From contig CALEFD010000018.1 in assembly GCA_937876995.1 (NCBI GenBank), forward strand, positions 1-14,119: a stretch of 14,119 nucleotides of DNA, read 5' to 3'. Shown here in pieces: positions 1 to 7,250 of this stretch. The stretch's first letter is position 1; each line of letters opens with the position of its first letter. Both the position numbers and the translations under genes were made by a program. Below the pieces are notes generated by a model. It worked only from the letters and a program-made list of their open reading frames with translations. It ran no database searches and had not been told where the DNA came from. The DNA is from an uncultured Bacteroidales bacterium (GTDB lineage: Bacteria; Bacteroidota; Bacteroidia; Bacteroidales; Bacteroidaceae).

Positions 1-257
1 TCTTTGTTTTTTCCATTTTTACTTTTATCTTCGCTACTACGCAGAAGAGAAGACTTGAAAATCGTGATAGTGCCATAATAATGTCACCCAGTGTAACGGT
101 AAAAAGTACTCCAAGCGAAAGTGGTACCGATCTTTTTATTATACACGAAGGCCGAAAGGTTAAGGTTTTGGACAATTCAATGAAAGAGTGGGTTGAAATA
201 GAACTTGAAGATGGTAATAAAGGTTGGGTGCAGGTAGAAGTAATGGAAATAATTTAA
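1..257 (+). CDS. batE: BatE-like TPR/SH3 protein, C-terminal fragment
   Basis: The open frame runs in from the left edge (codons start at base 3) and stops with TAA at 255-257, so only about 84 C-terminal residues are visible. They begin with the end of a hydrophobic membrane segment (FVFSIFTFIFATTQKRR), followed by a bacterial SH3-like domain with the signatures SGTDLFIIHEGRKVKVLD and NKGWVQVEVMEII. A TPR region, membrane helices and a C-terminal SH3 domain is the layout of BatE proteins, the last members of the Bacteroidales Bat (aerotolerance, MoxR/VWA-linked) operon. Assignment rests on that recognised C-terminal pattern; the TPR part lies outside the window. The PAP2 gene follows 13 bp after the stop, suggesting one transcript. 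Another SH3-tailed envelope protein remains possible. Confidence 0.72.
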   Translation, partial: FVFSIFTFIFATTQKRRLENRDSAIIMSPSVTVKSTPSESGTDLFIIHEGRKVKVLDNSMKEWVEIELEDGNKGWVQVEVMEII

Positions 258-270
258 CAGGTAATATGTA

Positions 271-981
271 ATGGATATAAATTCGGCTCTAAACGAGACA
301 GACCTCTCAGCGACACTGTCGTTAAACGGCAGTGAGTCTCTATTTTGGGATGGAGCCGTTCATCTTTACACTACAATTTATATCTGGATACCTGCAGCAA
401 TTGCACTTTTGTTTCTTATAATCAGAAATAGCAGACGCGAACAACTATTGTTGGTTCTACTTATGTTAGGACTGACAATTTTGTTGTGTGATCAATTATC
501 GTCTTCTGTGTTTAAACCACTGTTTGAAAGATACAGACCTACAAGAGATTTTGATGTTATGCATCTGATGGATACTGTAAATGGTTATCGTGGAGGCAAA
601 TATGGATTCTTTTCAGGTCATGCGGCAAACTCTTTTGGTATTGCAACGTTTGTTTCTTTATTGGTGAAAAATAAACATCTTACTATATCTTTAATGTTTT
701 GGGCAGTACTTAATATATTGACCAGAACCTATTTAGGTGTTCATTACGTAGGAGATATATTGGTGGGAACTATAGCCGGTGTTTTAGTGGCTGTATTGGT
801 ATTTCTGTTGTATAAGGTACTAACCAGGAATAGTTATAAATACAGTCATAGAGAGTCTGAATTATATACTAGTTCAGGTTATCTGAGAAAAGATATATCG
901 GTGTTTCTAGTGGTTTTATACAGTACTTATATGCTTATTTTGATAATAGCATTGATAATGCAAGGTATAATGCCAATGTGA
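271..981 (+). CDS. PAP2-family membrane phosphatase
   Basis: A 236-residue integral membrane protein with all three motifs of the type 2 phosphatidic acid phosphatase superfamily: K82-x6-R89-P90 (KPLFERYRP), S115-G116-H117 within FFSGHAAN, and R152-x5-H158-x3-D162 within RTYLGVHYVGD. H158 is the expected phospho-accepting histidine and H117 the general acid. Hydrophobic segments lie near residues 37-52, 57-74, 120-133, 138-150, 160-182 and 209-231. Members dephosphorylate lipid phosphates such as phosphatidate, phosphatidylglycerophosphate or undecaprenyl pyrophosphate, with the active site facing the periplasm; the substrate cannot be told from sequence alone. The ATG lies 13 bp after the BatE-like stop, so it is probably the tail gene of the bat transcript. 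The last segment after residue 183 includes a polar linker and an extra C-terminal helix beyond the catalytic core. Confidence 0.9.
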   Translation: MDINSALNETDLSATLSLNGSESLFWDGAVHLYTTIYIWIPAAIALLFLIIRNSRREQLLLVLLMLGLTILLCDQLSSSVFKPLFERYRPTRDFDVMHLMDTVNGYRGGKYGFFSGHAANSFGIATFVSLLVKNKHLTISLMFWAVLNILTRTYLGVHYVGDILVGTIAGVLVAVLVFLLYKVLTRNSYKYSHRESELYTSSGYLRKDISVFLVVLYSTYMLILIIALIMQGIMPM

Positions 982-1034
982 GATAGATAATAGAAAAATT
1001 AAATATATTACTAACATTTAAAAATTATACGATT

Positions 1035-1292
1035 ATGAGCAGATTAATAACCTTTAATGAGCTTCGCCAGATTAAGGCATCTTTACCTGAAGGCAGTATG
1101 CATAGAATAGCAGATGAACTTGGTCTGGATGTAGAAACTGTAAGAAATTTCTTTGGTGGTACAGATTACAATAGTGGTTCATCGGTAGGTTTTCATATTG
1201 AAGCAGGTCCAAATGGTGGTGCTGTAGTTTTAGACGATACAACTGTGTTAGATAGAGCTTTAGAGATACTTGAGGAGCAGAAAAATAAATAA
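1035..1292 (+). CDS. Small helix-turn-helix DNA-binding-like protein
   Basis: An 85-residue protein beginning MSRLITFNELRQIKASLPEG. Residues about 20-41 (GSMHRIADELGLDVETVRNF) have the size and spacing of a helix-turn-helix: a first helix, a Gly turn and a recognition-like helix. The rest is a glycine-rich stretch (GGTDYNSGSSVGFHIEAGPNGG) and an acidic C-terminal helix. I recognise it as a type of small conserved protein found in Bacteroidales, often labelled only as DNA-binding; no target or partner is known to me. It sits 53 bp after the PAP2 gene with no clear terminator or promoter between them, so it may be co-transcribed or have its own weak promoter. Its stop is 30 bp from the stop of the convergent susC gene. 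The DNA-binding role is inferred from the motif only. Confidence 0.75.
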   Translation: MSRLITFNELRQIKASLPEGSMHRIADELGLDVETVRNFFGGTDYNSGSSVGFHIEAGPNGGAVVLDDTTVLDRALEILEEQKNK

Positions 1293-1322
1293 GACCAATT
1301 TTTCACATAATAACTAATATGT

Positions 1323-4300
1323 TTAGAATGTAACATTAACACCAAGAACAAACTTTTTAGCTGTTGGGTATGTACCCAAATCTATACCAAGCTGCTGTGC
1401 ATTTGTTGTAGTAGCTGTTTCCGGGTCGAAACCAGGATACTTGGTAATTGTAAAGAAGTCGTCAAGTGATACGTATGCTCTCAAATTCTGCAAACCAGCC
1501 TTCTTTGCATATTTTGCAGGAAGAGTATATCCAAACTGAATCTGTTTAAACTTGAAGTATGAACCATCAAATACGTTGCCGCTTGAAGCCCAGAACTGAG
1601 TGTCATTCTTAACAGCAGCTGCGCTTGGCAAAGTTCTGTCTGTATGTTCCGGAGTCCAAGAATTCTCGTAGTAGTAAGCAAGGGTGTTGTTGTATGGACG
1701 GTCTGTACGATAAAGAACCGGGAAGATGCTGTTACCTGCAACACCAGTACCAAACATTGTAAAGTCAAAGCCTTTGTAATCCATAGCGATTGTCAAACCG
1801 TATGTAAGCTTTGGAATACCCTGACCAATATTTGTGCGGTCTTCTTCACCTATAATACCATCGCCGTTGAAATCGTGAAGCATTGGGTCACCAGGATTGT
1901 ATTTTACAATCTTATCGCCATTTGCGTCAAGTTCAAAGTTTCCATCTTTATCAGTCTTGTAAATGGTTTCCTGTGCAATTCCATCCATCTGATAACCATA
2001 CATATACCAGATTGGGTTACCAACTTCGAATGCTGTACGAATCTGTGATACATAGTAGCTACCGTAAAGAATACGTGAGATAGATGGATCAAGATATGTA
2101 ACTTCGTTCTTCAATGTTGACAAGTTACCATTGATAGAGTAGTTCAATTTACCAATTCTATCTCTCCAACCAAGTTCAATTTCAAGACCCTTGTTCATAA
2201 CCTCACCACCGTTTACTGTAGTTTCGGCTACACCAATTTCAGGAACCGGATTGATTTTAACCAAAAGGTCTTTAGTGGTCTTGTGGTACCAGTCAGCGCT
2301 GAATGTCAAACGGTCACCTAAGAAACGTGCATCAAGACCAAGGTCAATCTGGTCTGATGTTTCCCACTTCAAACCCGGGTTAGCAAGACCTGCCGGCATT
2401 GAACCGTATGAAGGAGCAGCGTCCATTCCATATTCATACCAGTTGCTGTTGTAGTTGATAGATGTTGAGTAAGCGTAGTTGTTCAATACGTTTACATTAC
2501 CATTACGACCCCAAGATGCGCGTAACTTCAAGAATGAAAGAGCGTCACGGCTGATGTTGTCAGCAATGAAATCTTCGTTGCTCAGTGTCCAAGCAGCTGA
2601 GAATGATGGGAAGTAACCCCAACGGTTGTCTGCTGCAAGTTTTGAAGAGTCGAATGCATCGGCACGGAAGTTTGCCTGAACATTATACTTGTTGTCGTAT
2701 GACAAACCAATACGTCCAAAGTAAGCAAGGCTGGCAGAACGACCTGGAAGATTGCTGAATGTCTTTGTTGGACCATCAGGCAATACATAGTTCAGGTACT
2801 GGAAGTTCTCAGCATAACCTGACAGAAGTTCTTTACCCTGTGCTGAAGCACTTACGTTATCACTTCTGCTTTCTATGAAAGACATACCGGCCATTGCATT
2901 CATATTCAACTTACCGAAAGTCTTGTCATAGTTTGCAAAGTTTTCCCACTGATAGTACAAACCTGTGTTAGCATTTGCAGATATTGAATACATATCCGAT
3001 TTAGCCATTGGGTTTGCGTAGTATGGAGTGTTGTAGTTATGACCATTGCTATAGCTAATACGATAGCCTAAACGTGATGTAACTACCAAACCTTTAATAG
3101 GATTCAAATTCAAGAATGTAGTACCACGAACTGTAATACCGCTATTCTTAGAGTTGTTACGTGCCAACTGAATAAGTGGTGAACCGTGATCGTTATCTAC
3201 ATACTTTGAAGTAGCAAAGTACTTACCAGGACCAAATAGATCGGTGTCATAGTTCTGAACTATCAGTGAAGGACCATCAAATTCCTGGAAACCATCCTGC
3301 ATTCCCTGATATGCAAGATACATGTTCTGTGGGAACTCGGAAGGATCGTTATAAGTAATAGGAGTCAATGGGTCATTCTGAATAGCTGCCATAAATACAG
3401 AGTTGGTCTCTGACATGTGTGATACAGAACTTGTAGCCCATTTTTCAATAGATGTGTTTGTACCTACTGTCAACCATTCCTTAATTTTATAGTCGGCGTT
3501 GATCTGTGTTGAAAGACGTTCGTAAGTATCTTTATCACCACGAACAATACCGTCGTTGTTCAAATAGTTTAATGACATGAAATAGTGACCTTTGTCATTA
3601 CCACCTGAGAATGTCAGACCATGTTGCTGTGCCCAACCTGTACCAAATGTAGCATCTGCCCAATCAGTATCAATTTTGCCATCATCGCCATTGTTTCTGA
3701 GTTCTGCATCAATGTCATAACCCTGCATCTTTTTAAAGTCGATGAACTGTGCACGGTTCATTACACCCGGATCCTTGGCAAGTGACTGCATAGTCAACTT
3801 GAAATCATAACTGATAGTTCCGTGACCGGTACTTGAACCCTTTTTGGTGGTGATAAGAACAACACCATTTCCTGCCTGAGCACCATAGATGGCTGCAGAA
3901 GCGGCATCCTTTAGAATCTCCATTGATTCAATCATTGAAGGATCCAGATACTGGATATTGTCAACCTGTAAACCGTCAACGATGAGCAGTGGGCCTATTT
4001 CACCTGAGTTTGATGAATAACCACGCACACGAATCTGTGCACCCTGACCCGGAGCACCTGAGAAATTCATAACCTGAATACCTGCTGCTTTACCCTGAAG
4101 TGCAGAAGCAGCATCAGTAGTAGAACGGTTCTGCAGGTCTTTTGCTGCGATAGAAGCAACAGCACCTGACAGGTCGCTCTTCTTTTGAGTACCATAACCG
4201 ATAACTACAACTTCGTCCAGAAGTTCTGTGTCTTCGGAAAGAGTTACGTTGATTGTTGAGCGTCCGTTTACAGCTTCAGTCTTTGAAACGTAGCCCATAA

Positions 4301-4526
4301 AAGAAAATTGGAGACTGGAATTAGACGGTACTGAAATGGAGTAGTTACCATCCAAATCTGTAACTGTACCGTTGGCTGGATTTCCAACCTGAATGACGTT
4401 GGCTGCTATAACAGGCTCGCCTAAGTCATCTAAAACCTGTCCCTTGACATTCACGTTCTGTGCAACTGCACAGATAGGCATTGCTAATGCTAACAATAAG
4501 CCTAAAAATGTTTTTTTTGTCTTCAT
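1323..4526 (-). CDS. SusC/RagA-family TonB-dependent outer membrane transporter
   Basis: A 1067-residue protein with a signal peptide (MKTKKTFLGLLLALAMPICAVAQ), a carboxypeptidase-regulatory-like beta-sandwich (about 25-98: VKGQVLDDLGEPVIAANV through FSFMGYVSK), the SusC-type linker LLDEVVVIGYGTQKKSDL (102-119), a plug domain (about 120-230, with IRVRGY, PLLIVDG, ILKDAASAAIYG and NGVVLITTKKG) and a long beta-barrel ending in the aromatic C-terminal residue expected of outer-membrane barrels (VNVTF). The late-barrel motif DFNGDGIIGEEDR is typical of the family. The length is normal and no break is visible. Such proteins import glycans or peptides with TonB energy, usually beneath a SusD lipoprotein lid. 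Here no SusD follows: downstream is a 30-bp gap and a gene on the other strand. Upstream is a leader of about 200 nt with a hairpin. The substrate is unknown. An alternative is a SusC that borrows a SusD encoded elsewhere. Confidence 0.95.
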   Translation of the reverse strand: MKTKKTFLGLLLALAMPICAVAQNVNVKGQVLDDLGEPVIAANVIQVGNPANGTVTDLDGNYSISVPSNSSLQFSFMGYVSKTEAVNGRSTINVTLSEDTELLDEVVVIGYGTQKKSDLSGAVASIAAKDLQNRSTTDAASALQGKAAGIQVMNFSGAPGQGAQIRVRGYSSNSGEIGPLLIVDGLQVDNIQYLDPSMIESMEILKDAASAAIYGAQAGNGVVLITTKKGSSTGHGTISYDFKLTMQSLAKDPGVMNRAQFIDFKKMQGYDIDAELRNNGDDGKIDTDWADATFGTGWAQQHGLTFSGGNDKGHYFMSLNYLNNDGIVRGDKDTYERLSTQINADYKIKEWLTVGTNTSIEKWATSSVSHMSETNSVFMAAIQNDPLTPITYNDPSEFPQNMYLAYQGMQDGFQEFDGPSLIVQNYDTDLFGPGKYFATSKYVDNDHGSPLIQLARNNSKNSGITVRGTTFLNLNPIKGLVVTSRLGYRISYSNGHNYNTPYYANPMAKSDMYSISANANTGLYYQWENFANYDKTFGKLNMNAMAGMSFIESRSDNVSASAQGKELLSGYAENFQYLNYVLPDGPTKTFSNLPGRSASLAYFGRIGLSYDNKYNVQANFRADAFDSSKLAADNRWGYFPSFSAAWTLSNEDFIADNISRDALSFLKLRASWGRNGNVNVLNNYAYSTSINYNSNWYEYGMDAAPSYGSMPAGLANPGLKWETSDQIDLGLDARFLGDRLTFSADWYHKTTKDLLVKINPVPEIGVAETTVNGGEVMNKGLEIELGWRDRIGKLNYSINGNLSTLKNEVTYLDPSISRILYGSYYVSQIRTAFEVGNPIWYMYGYQMDGIAQETIYKTDKDGNFELDANGDKIVKYNPGDPMLHDFNGDGIIGEEDRTNIGQGIPKLTYGLTIAMDYKGFDFTMFGTGVAGNSIFPVLYRTDRPYNNTLAYYYENSWTPEHTDRTLPSAAAVKNDTQFWASSGNVFDGSYFKFKQIQFGYTLPAKYAKKAGLQNLRAYVSLDDFFTITKYPGFDPETATTTNAQQLGIDLGTYPTAKKFVLGVNVTF

Positions 4527-4597
4527 AAAAGGATTTTTTAGGTTTAAAACAAAAATTGGTTAAACATTATATTTTTTTAATCTCAAACAAATAATTA

Positions 4598-4664
4598 AAA
4601 ATAGGTATGCTAAACCCAAAACTAAATACACACCAATGCTTGGGAGTTAGGATTTACCTATTTT
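4598..4664 (-). promoter_or_regulatory. Long imperfect hairpin in the susC 5' leader
   Basis: Three nested paired blocks are visible. AAAATAGGTA (4598-4607) pairs perfectly with TACCTATTTT (4655-4664), CTAA (4610-4613) pairs with TTAG (4647-4650), and CCCAA (4615-4619) pairs with TTGGG (4640-4644), leaving a 20-nt loop and small internal bulges. In the sense of the susC transcript, the closing arm runs into an AU-rich tract (TATTTTTAATTATTTG), so it could act as an attenuator, a stabilising leader structure or, as DNA, an operator. It lies about 70-140 bp upstream of the susC start. Pairing is seen directly; function is inference. Confidence 0.55.
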
Positions 4665-4740
4665 AATAATTGTAAATTATCACGCAAACAAATCAATTAA
4701 TAAAATCCTTTCGAGTAATTGAATTATCCTTTCATCGTGA

Positions 4741-4748
4741 CAAATGTA
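4741..4748 (-). promoter_or_regulatory. Predicted susC promoter, -7 box
   Basis: On the minus strand these bases read TACATTTG, an exact match to the Bacteroidetes -7 consensus TAnnTTTG. A possible -33 element, GTTG, lies 22 nt upstream (+ strand CAAC at 4771-4774), slightly far for the usual spacing. Transcription from here would give a leader of roughly 200 nt containing the hairpin at 4598-4664. Confidence 0.5.
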
Positions 4749-4914
4749 ATACATATATTTTGAAATGTAACAACTTGTTTTAACTTTTTTTTAATACATT
4801 ATTGTTTTTTCGTTTTCTCCTTATTTAATATAAGCAATATGTAAACGTATAAAAAAAATCCATTCTTGTTGAAAAAAGATATGAATATAGATACCTGTTT
4901 TTTTATCTTTTCTG

Positions 4915-4922
4915 TAATTTTG
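4915..4922 (+). promoter_or_regulatory. Predicted guaA promoter, -7 box
   Basis: TAATTTTG matches the Bacteroidetes -7 consensus TAnnTTTG exactly and lies 34 bp before the guaA ATG, leaving a short leader. No clear TTTG element is seen about 20 bp upstream; the stretch there is T-rich. Confidence 0.5.
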
Positions 4923-4956
4923 CAGCCAGAAATTTTAACCTCAATAATATTCGCAG

Positions 4957-5937
4957 ATGTCAAACAATGTTCGTCCTGCCACAATGGAGCGTATAACTAC
5001 TCCTGAATTGGCTCAACAGTTTATTAATGAACAGATTTCTGAACTTCGTGCTCAGATAGGTGACAAAAAAGTACTCCTGGCTCTTTCAGGTGGTGTAGAT
5101 TCATCAGTTGTAGCCGCATTGCTTATAAAAGCAGTAGGTCATCAGTTGGTAAGTGTGCACGTTAACCATGGTTTAATGCGTAAAGGTGAATCGGAGCAGG
5201 TTGTAGATGTTTTCCGTAATCAGTTGAATGCAAATCTGGTATATGTAGATGCAATTGACCGTTTTCTGGATAAACTTGTAGGTGTTGCAGAACCGGAACA
5301 AAAACGTAAGATTATTGGTTCAGAGTTTATCAGAGTATTTGAAGAAGAGGCTCGTAAATTAGAAGGTATAGAATTCTTGGCACAGGGAACTATATATCCT
5401 GATATTATTGAATCAGGTCCGGTTAAGGCTCATCACAATGTAGGTGGTCTGCCTGATGATATGCAGTTTGAACTGGTAGAACCATTGAAGTTCCTCTTTA
5501 AGGACGAAGTTCGCGTAGTTGGTAAGGCTCTTGGTTTGCCTGATGATATGGTATTCCGTCAGCCGTTCCCGGGTCCTGGTTTGGGCGTGCGTTGTACTGG
5601 TGCAATTACAAGAGACCGTTTGGAGGCTGTACGTGAATCGGATGCTATTTTGCGTGAAGAGTTTGCAAAGAACGGTCTGGAAGGTAAGGTATGGCAGTAT
5701 TTTACAGTAGTACCCGATTTCAAATCTACCGGTGTTCGCGATGATAAACGCAGTTATGATTGGCCAGTTATTATCCGTGCGGTGAATACTGTTGATGCTA
5801 TGACAGCTTCTGTAGCTGAGATTCCATTCTCACTGCTTCAGCATATTACCAACAGAATAGTAAATGAAGTGAAAGGTGTAAACCGCGTTCTCTTTGATCT
5901 TACTCCAAAACCAACAGGTACCATCGAGTGGGAGTAA
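4957..5937 (+). CDS. guaA: GMP synthase ATP-pyrophosphatase domain, stand-alone (GuaAb-like)
   Basis: This 326-residue protein corresponds to the C-terminal synthetase half of GMP synthase, which adenylates XMP and aminates it to GMP in purine nucleotide synthesis in the cytoplasm. Visible are the PP-loop SGGVDSSV (44-51), the region VHVNHGLMRKGE (68-78), GTIYPDIIESG (144-154), HHNVGGLP (159-166), RQPFPGPGLG (201-210) and the family's C-terminal ending KPTGTIEWE. The usual bacterial GuaA is about 510-525 residues with an N-terminal class I glutaminase domain; that half is absent and no remnant lies upstream. It therefore resembles the separate synthetase subunit of archaea, which takes ammonia from a small glutaminase partner. 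The start at 4957 fits the promoter at 4915; ATG at 4984 is an alternative. It could be the only GuaA, with the glutaminase elsewhere, or a paralogue of a full-length enzyme. Confidence 0.9.
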   Translation: MSNNVRPATMERITTPELAQQFINEQISELRAQIGDKKVLLALSGGVDSSVVAALLIKAVGHQLVSVHVNHGLMRKGESEQVVDVFRNQLNANLVYVDAIDRFLDKLVGVAEPEQKRKIIGSEFIRVFEEEARKLEGIEFLAQGTIYPDIIESGPVKAHHNVGGLPDDMQFELVEPLKFLFKDEVRVVGKALGLPDDMVFRQPFPGPGLGVRCTGAITRDRLEAVRESDAILREEFAKNGLEGKVWQYFTVVPDFKSTGVRDDKRSYDWPVIIRAVNTVDAMTASVAEIPFSLLQHITNRIVNEVKGVNRVLFDLTPKPTGTIEWE

Positions 5938-5942
5938 ATAAA

Positions 5943-6007
5943 ACCCAATAGCCGTAATTAGTCACGCGTTAGCGTGGGTTGCGTTCGCGCAGCGATAGTA
6001 ATTGGGT
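5943..6007. other. Compact multi-hairpin intergenic element
   Basis: Outer arms ACCCAAT (5943-5949) and ATTGGGT (6001-6007) are perfect complements. They enclose two GC-rich hairpins: CACGC-GTTA-GCGTG (5963-5976), and GTTGCG-TTCG-CGCAGC (5978-5993), a six-pair stem including one G-T wobble. This gives a three-way-junction shape in 65 nt, much richer in GC than the surrounding spacer. It lies just after the guaA stop and before a separate terminator. It could be a dispersed REP/MITE-like repeat, a 3'-UTR stability element or a small RNA. Pairing is seen directly; the nature is unresolved. Confidence 0.5.
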
Positions 6008-6024
6008 CTCCTCTTTATATTATT

Positions 6025-6062
6025 AAGCAGTCTTAATCTAAAAAATTGGGACTGCTTTTTTT
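6025..6062 (+). terminator. Intrinsic terminator after guaA
   Basis: AAGCAGTC (6025-6032) pairs perfectly with GACTGCTT (6050-6057) across a 17-nt loop, and the stem ends in a seven-T run (6056-6062). Orientation and position fit termination of the guaA transcript before the esterase promoter. Confidence 0.8.
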
Positions 6063-6079
6063 GTATTCATAAAATTGTG

Positions 6080-6087
6080 TATCTTCG
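6080..6087 (+). promoter_or_regulatory. Predicted esterase operon promoter, -7 box
   Basis: TATCTTCG, a common variant of TAnnTTTG in this phylum and identical to the box in front of the GH3 gene, lies 36 bp before the first esterase ATG. A TTTG at 6060-6063 is 16 bp upstream, a little close for a -33 element and overlapping the T-run of the guaA terminator. Confidence 0.45.
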
Positions 6088-6123
6088 TGACCGAACTATG
6101 TTATAACAATAGTATAAACGCAA

Positions 6124-7236
6124 ATGAAGAAGTTGATTCTTAAACCCGTAGCTCTGTTTGGTGCATTGATGTTGATGCTCCAGATACAGGCACAACCGGG
6201 AGGGCGTATGGTACAGGTATCATCGCCTGTTGTCAATTCAGACAACACTGTGACTTTCAATTATCGTAATGACAATGCAAAGAGCGTACAGGTAGATGTA
6301 CAGTTTGCAGGCAGACACGATATGTTTAAAAATGACAATGGTGTATGGACACTGACTTTGGGCCCTGCTGCTCCTGATATCTATCCATACTGTTTTGTTG
6401 TGGATGGAGTATCTGTAATGGACCCTCTGAATCCGGATTGGTTCCCTAACGAAGGTTTTAAAAACAGTCTTCTGGATATCCGCGGAGAAGAGCCACTGAT
6501 ACATGCTGCTCAGAATGTGCCTCACGGTGCAGTAGATTACGTAAACTACTATTCAGAGACACTTGGCCTTTATGGAAATGCTATAGTATATACTCCTCCT
6601 TTCTACGATAAGAATCCTGATAAGAGATATCCTGTATTCTATCTTATTAGTGGTACAACCGATACAGAAGAGGTTTATTTCAAGGTGGGTAAGGTGAATT
6701 TCATTCTAGACAATCTTATTGCACAGGGTAAAGCCAAAGATATGATTGTAGTGTTACCATACGGTAATCCTTCAAAATATTTCCCTGCCGGTACAAACAC
6801 CATGGGTATGGGTGATATGTTCAGCAAAGATCTTATTAATGACCTTATGCCATACATAGAAAAGAACTATCGCACTATTGAAGATAGAGAGTATCGTGCA
6901 ATAGGTGGTTTTTCACGTGGCGGTAATCAGGGTTTGGCAAACGGTTTGCAGAATCTTGACAAATTCTCATATCTCTGTTCATACAGTTCATTTACACAGA
7001 CAAACATACCAGGTGTATATGACAATGCAGCAGAAACAAACGAAAAGATTAATCTGTTCTGGCTTGGTGTAGGAACTGATGATTTCCTATATGGTAATGC
7101 TAAGGATTATATGGATTTCCTTGACAGCAAAGGAATTGAGAATGTTAAAGTGTTTACAGATGATAAGTTTGGACATACTTGGATGAATGCCAAATATTTC
7201 CTTGACCAGTCATTACCTCTGTTGTTTCAGAAATAA
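6124..7236 (+). CDS. Secreted CE1/feruloyl-esterase-like protein (copy 1)
   Basis: A 370-residue protein with a signal peptide (cleavage near IQAQ, 21-24), an N-terminal immunoglobulin-like E-set/CBM48-type domain (about 30-122, ending FPNEGFKNSL) and an esterase-D-type alpha/beta-hydrolase domain (about 135-370). The nucleophile elbow is G262-F-S264-R-G266, with candidate acid D319 or D320 (GVGTDDF) and histidine H351 (FGHTWMN). This layout is that of carbohydrate esterase family 1 enzymes that release ferulate or acetate from xylan side chains, acting in the periplasm or outside the cell. The strand before the first loop reads LISGTTDT, whereas its downstream paralogue and the family have an HG pair at this point; S176 replaces the usual histidine. 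Est2 begins 14 bp after the stop, so the two are likely one operon. The exact substrate is inferred from the neighbouring GH3 gene. Confidence 0.85.
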   Translation: MKKLILKPVALFGALMLMLQIQAQPGGRMVQVSSPVVNSDNTVTFNYRNDNAKSVQVDVQFAGRHDMFKNDNGVWTLTLGPAAPDIYPYCFVVDGVSVMDPLNPDWFPNEGFKNSLLDIRGEEPLIHAAQNVPHGAVDYVNYYSETLGLYGNAIVYTPPFYDKNPDKRYPVFYLISGTTDTEEVYFKVGKVNFILDNLIAQGKAKDMIVVLPYGNPSKYFPAGTNTMGMGDMFSKDLINDLMPYIEKNYRTIEDREYRAIGGFSRGGNQGLANGLQNLDKFSYLCSYSSFTQTNIPGVYDNAAETNEKINLFWLGVGTDDFLYGNAKDYMDFLDSKGIENVKVFTDDKFGHTWMNAKYFLDQSLPLLFQK

Positions 7237-7250
7237 TTAAAATTCCGATT

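Larger units (their letters stand above)
4527..4956. other. Divergent intergenic region between susC and guaA
   Basis: A 430-bp, strongly AT-rich non-coding stretch between two divergent genes. It holds a predicted susC promoter (minus strand, 4741-4748), a long imperfect inverted repeat in the susC leader (4598-4664), a small AT palindrome with arms ATAATT / AATTAT at 4666-4671 and 4675-4680, and a predicted guaA promoter (4915-4922). There is no trace of a glutamine amidotransferase reading frame upstream of guaA. Short open frames here have no recognisable domain. Confidence 0.8.

Noticed and set aside
1293..1322. Remnant of a susD gene after susC
   Set aside because: Only 30 bp separate the two convergent stops, and the opposite-strand small gene is intact, so there is no room for a susD fragment.
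1644..2048. 134-residue open frame antisense to susC
   Set aside because: It lies inside the intact, clearly conserved susC frame and shows no domain; it is a shadow frame.
4527..4956. Degraded glutaminase domain upstream of guaA
   Set aside because: No frame resembling a class I amidotransferase (no GxCxG-type nucleophile region or conserved His-Glu pair) is visible, and the sequence is AT-rich spacer with promoter motifs.
4799..4984. 61-residue open frame on the minus strand over the guaA promoter
   Set aside because: It is AT-rich, has no recognisable domain, overlaps the guaA promoter and start in antisense, and is typical of chance frames in low-GC spacer.
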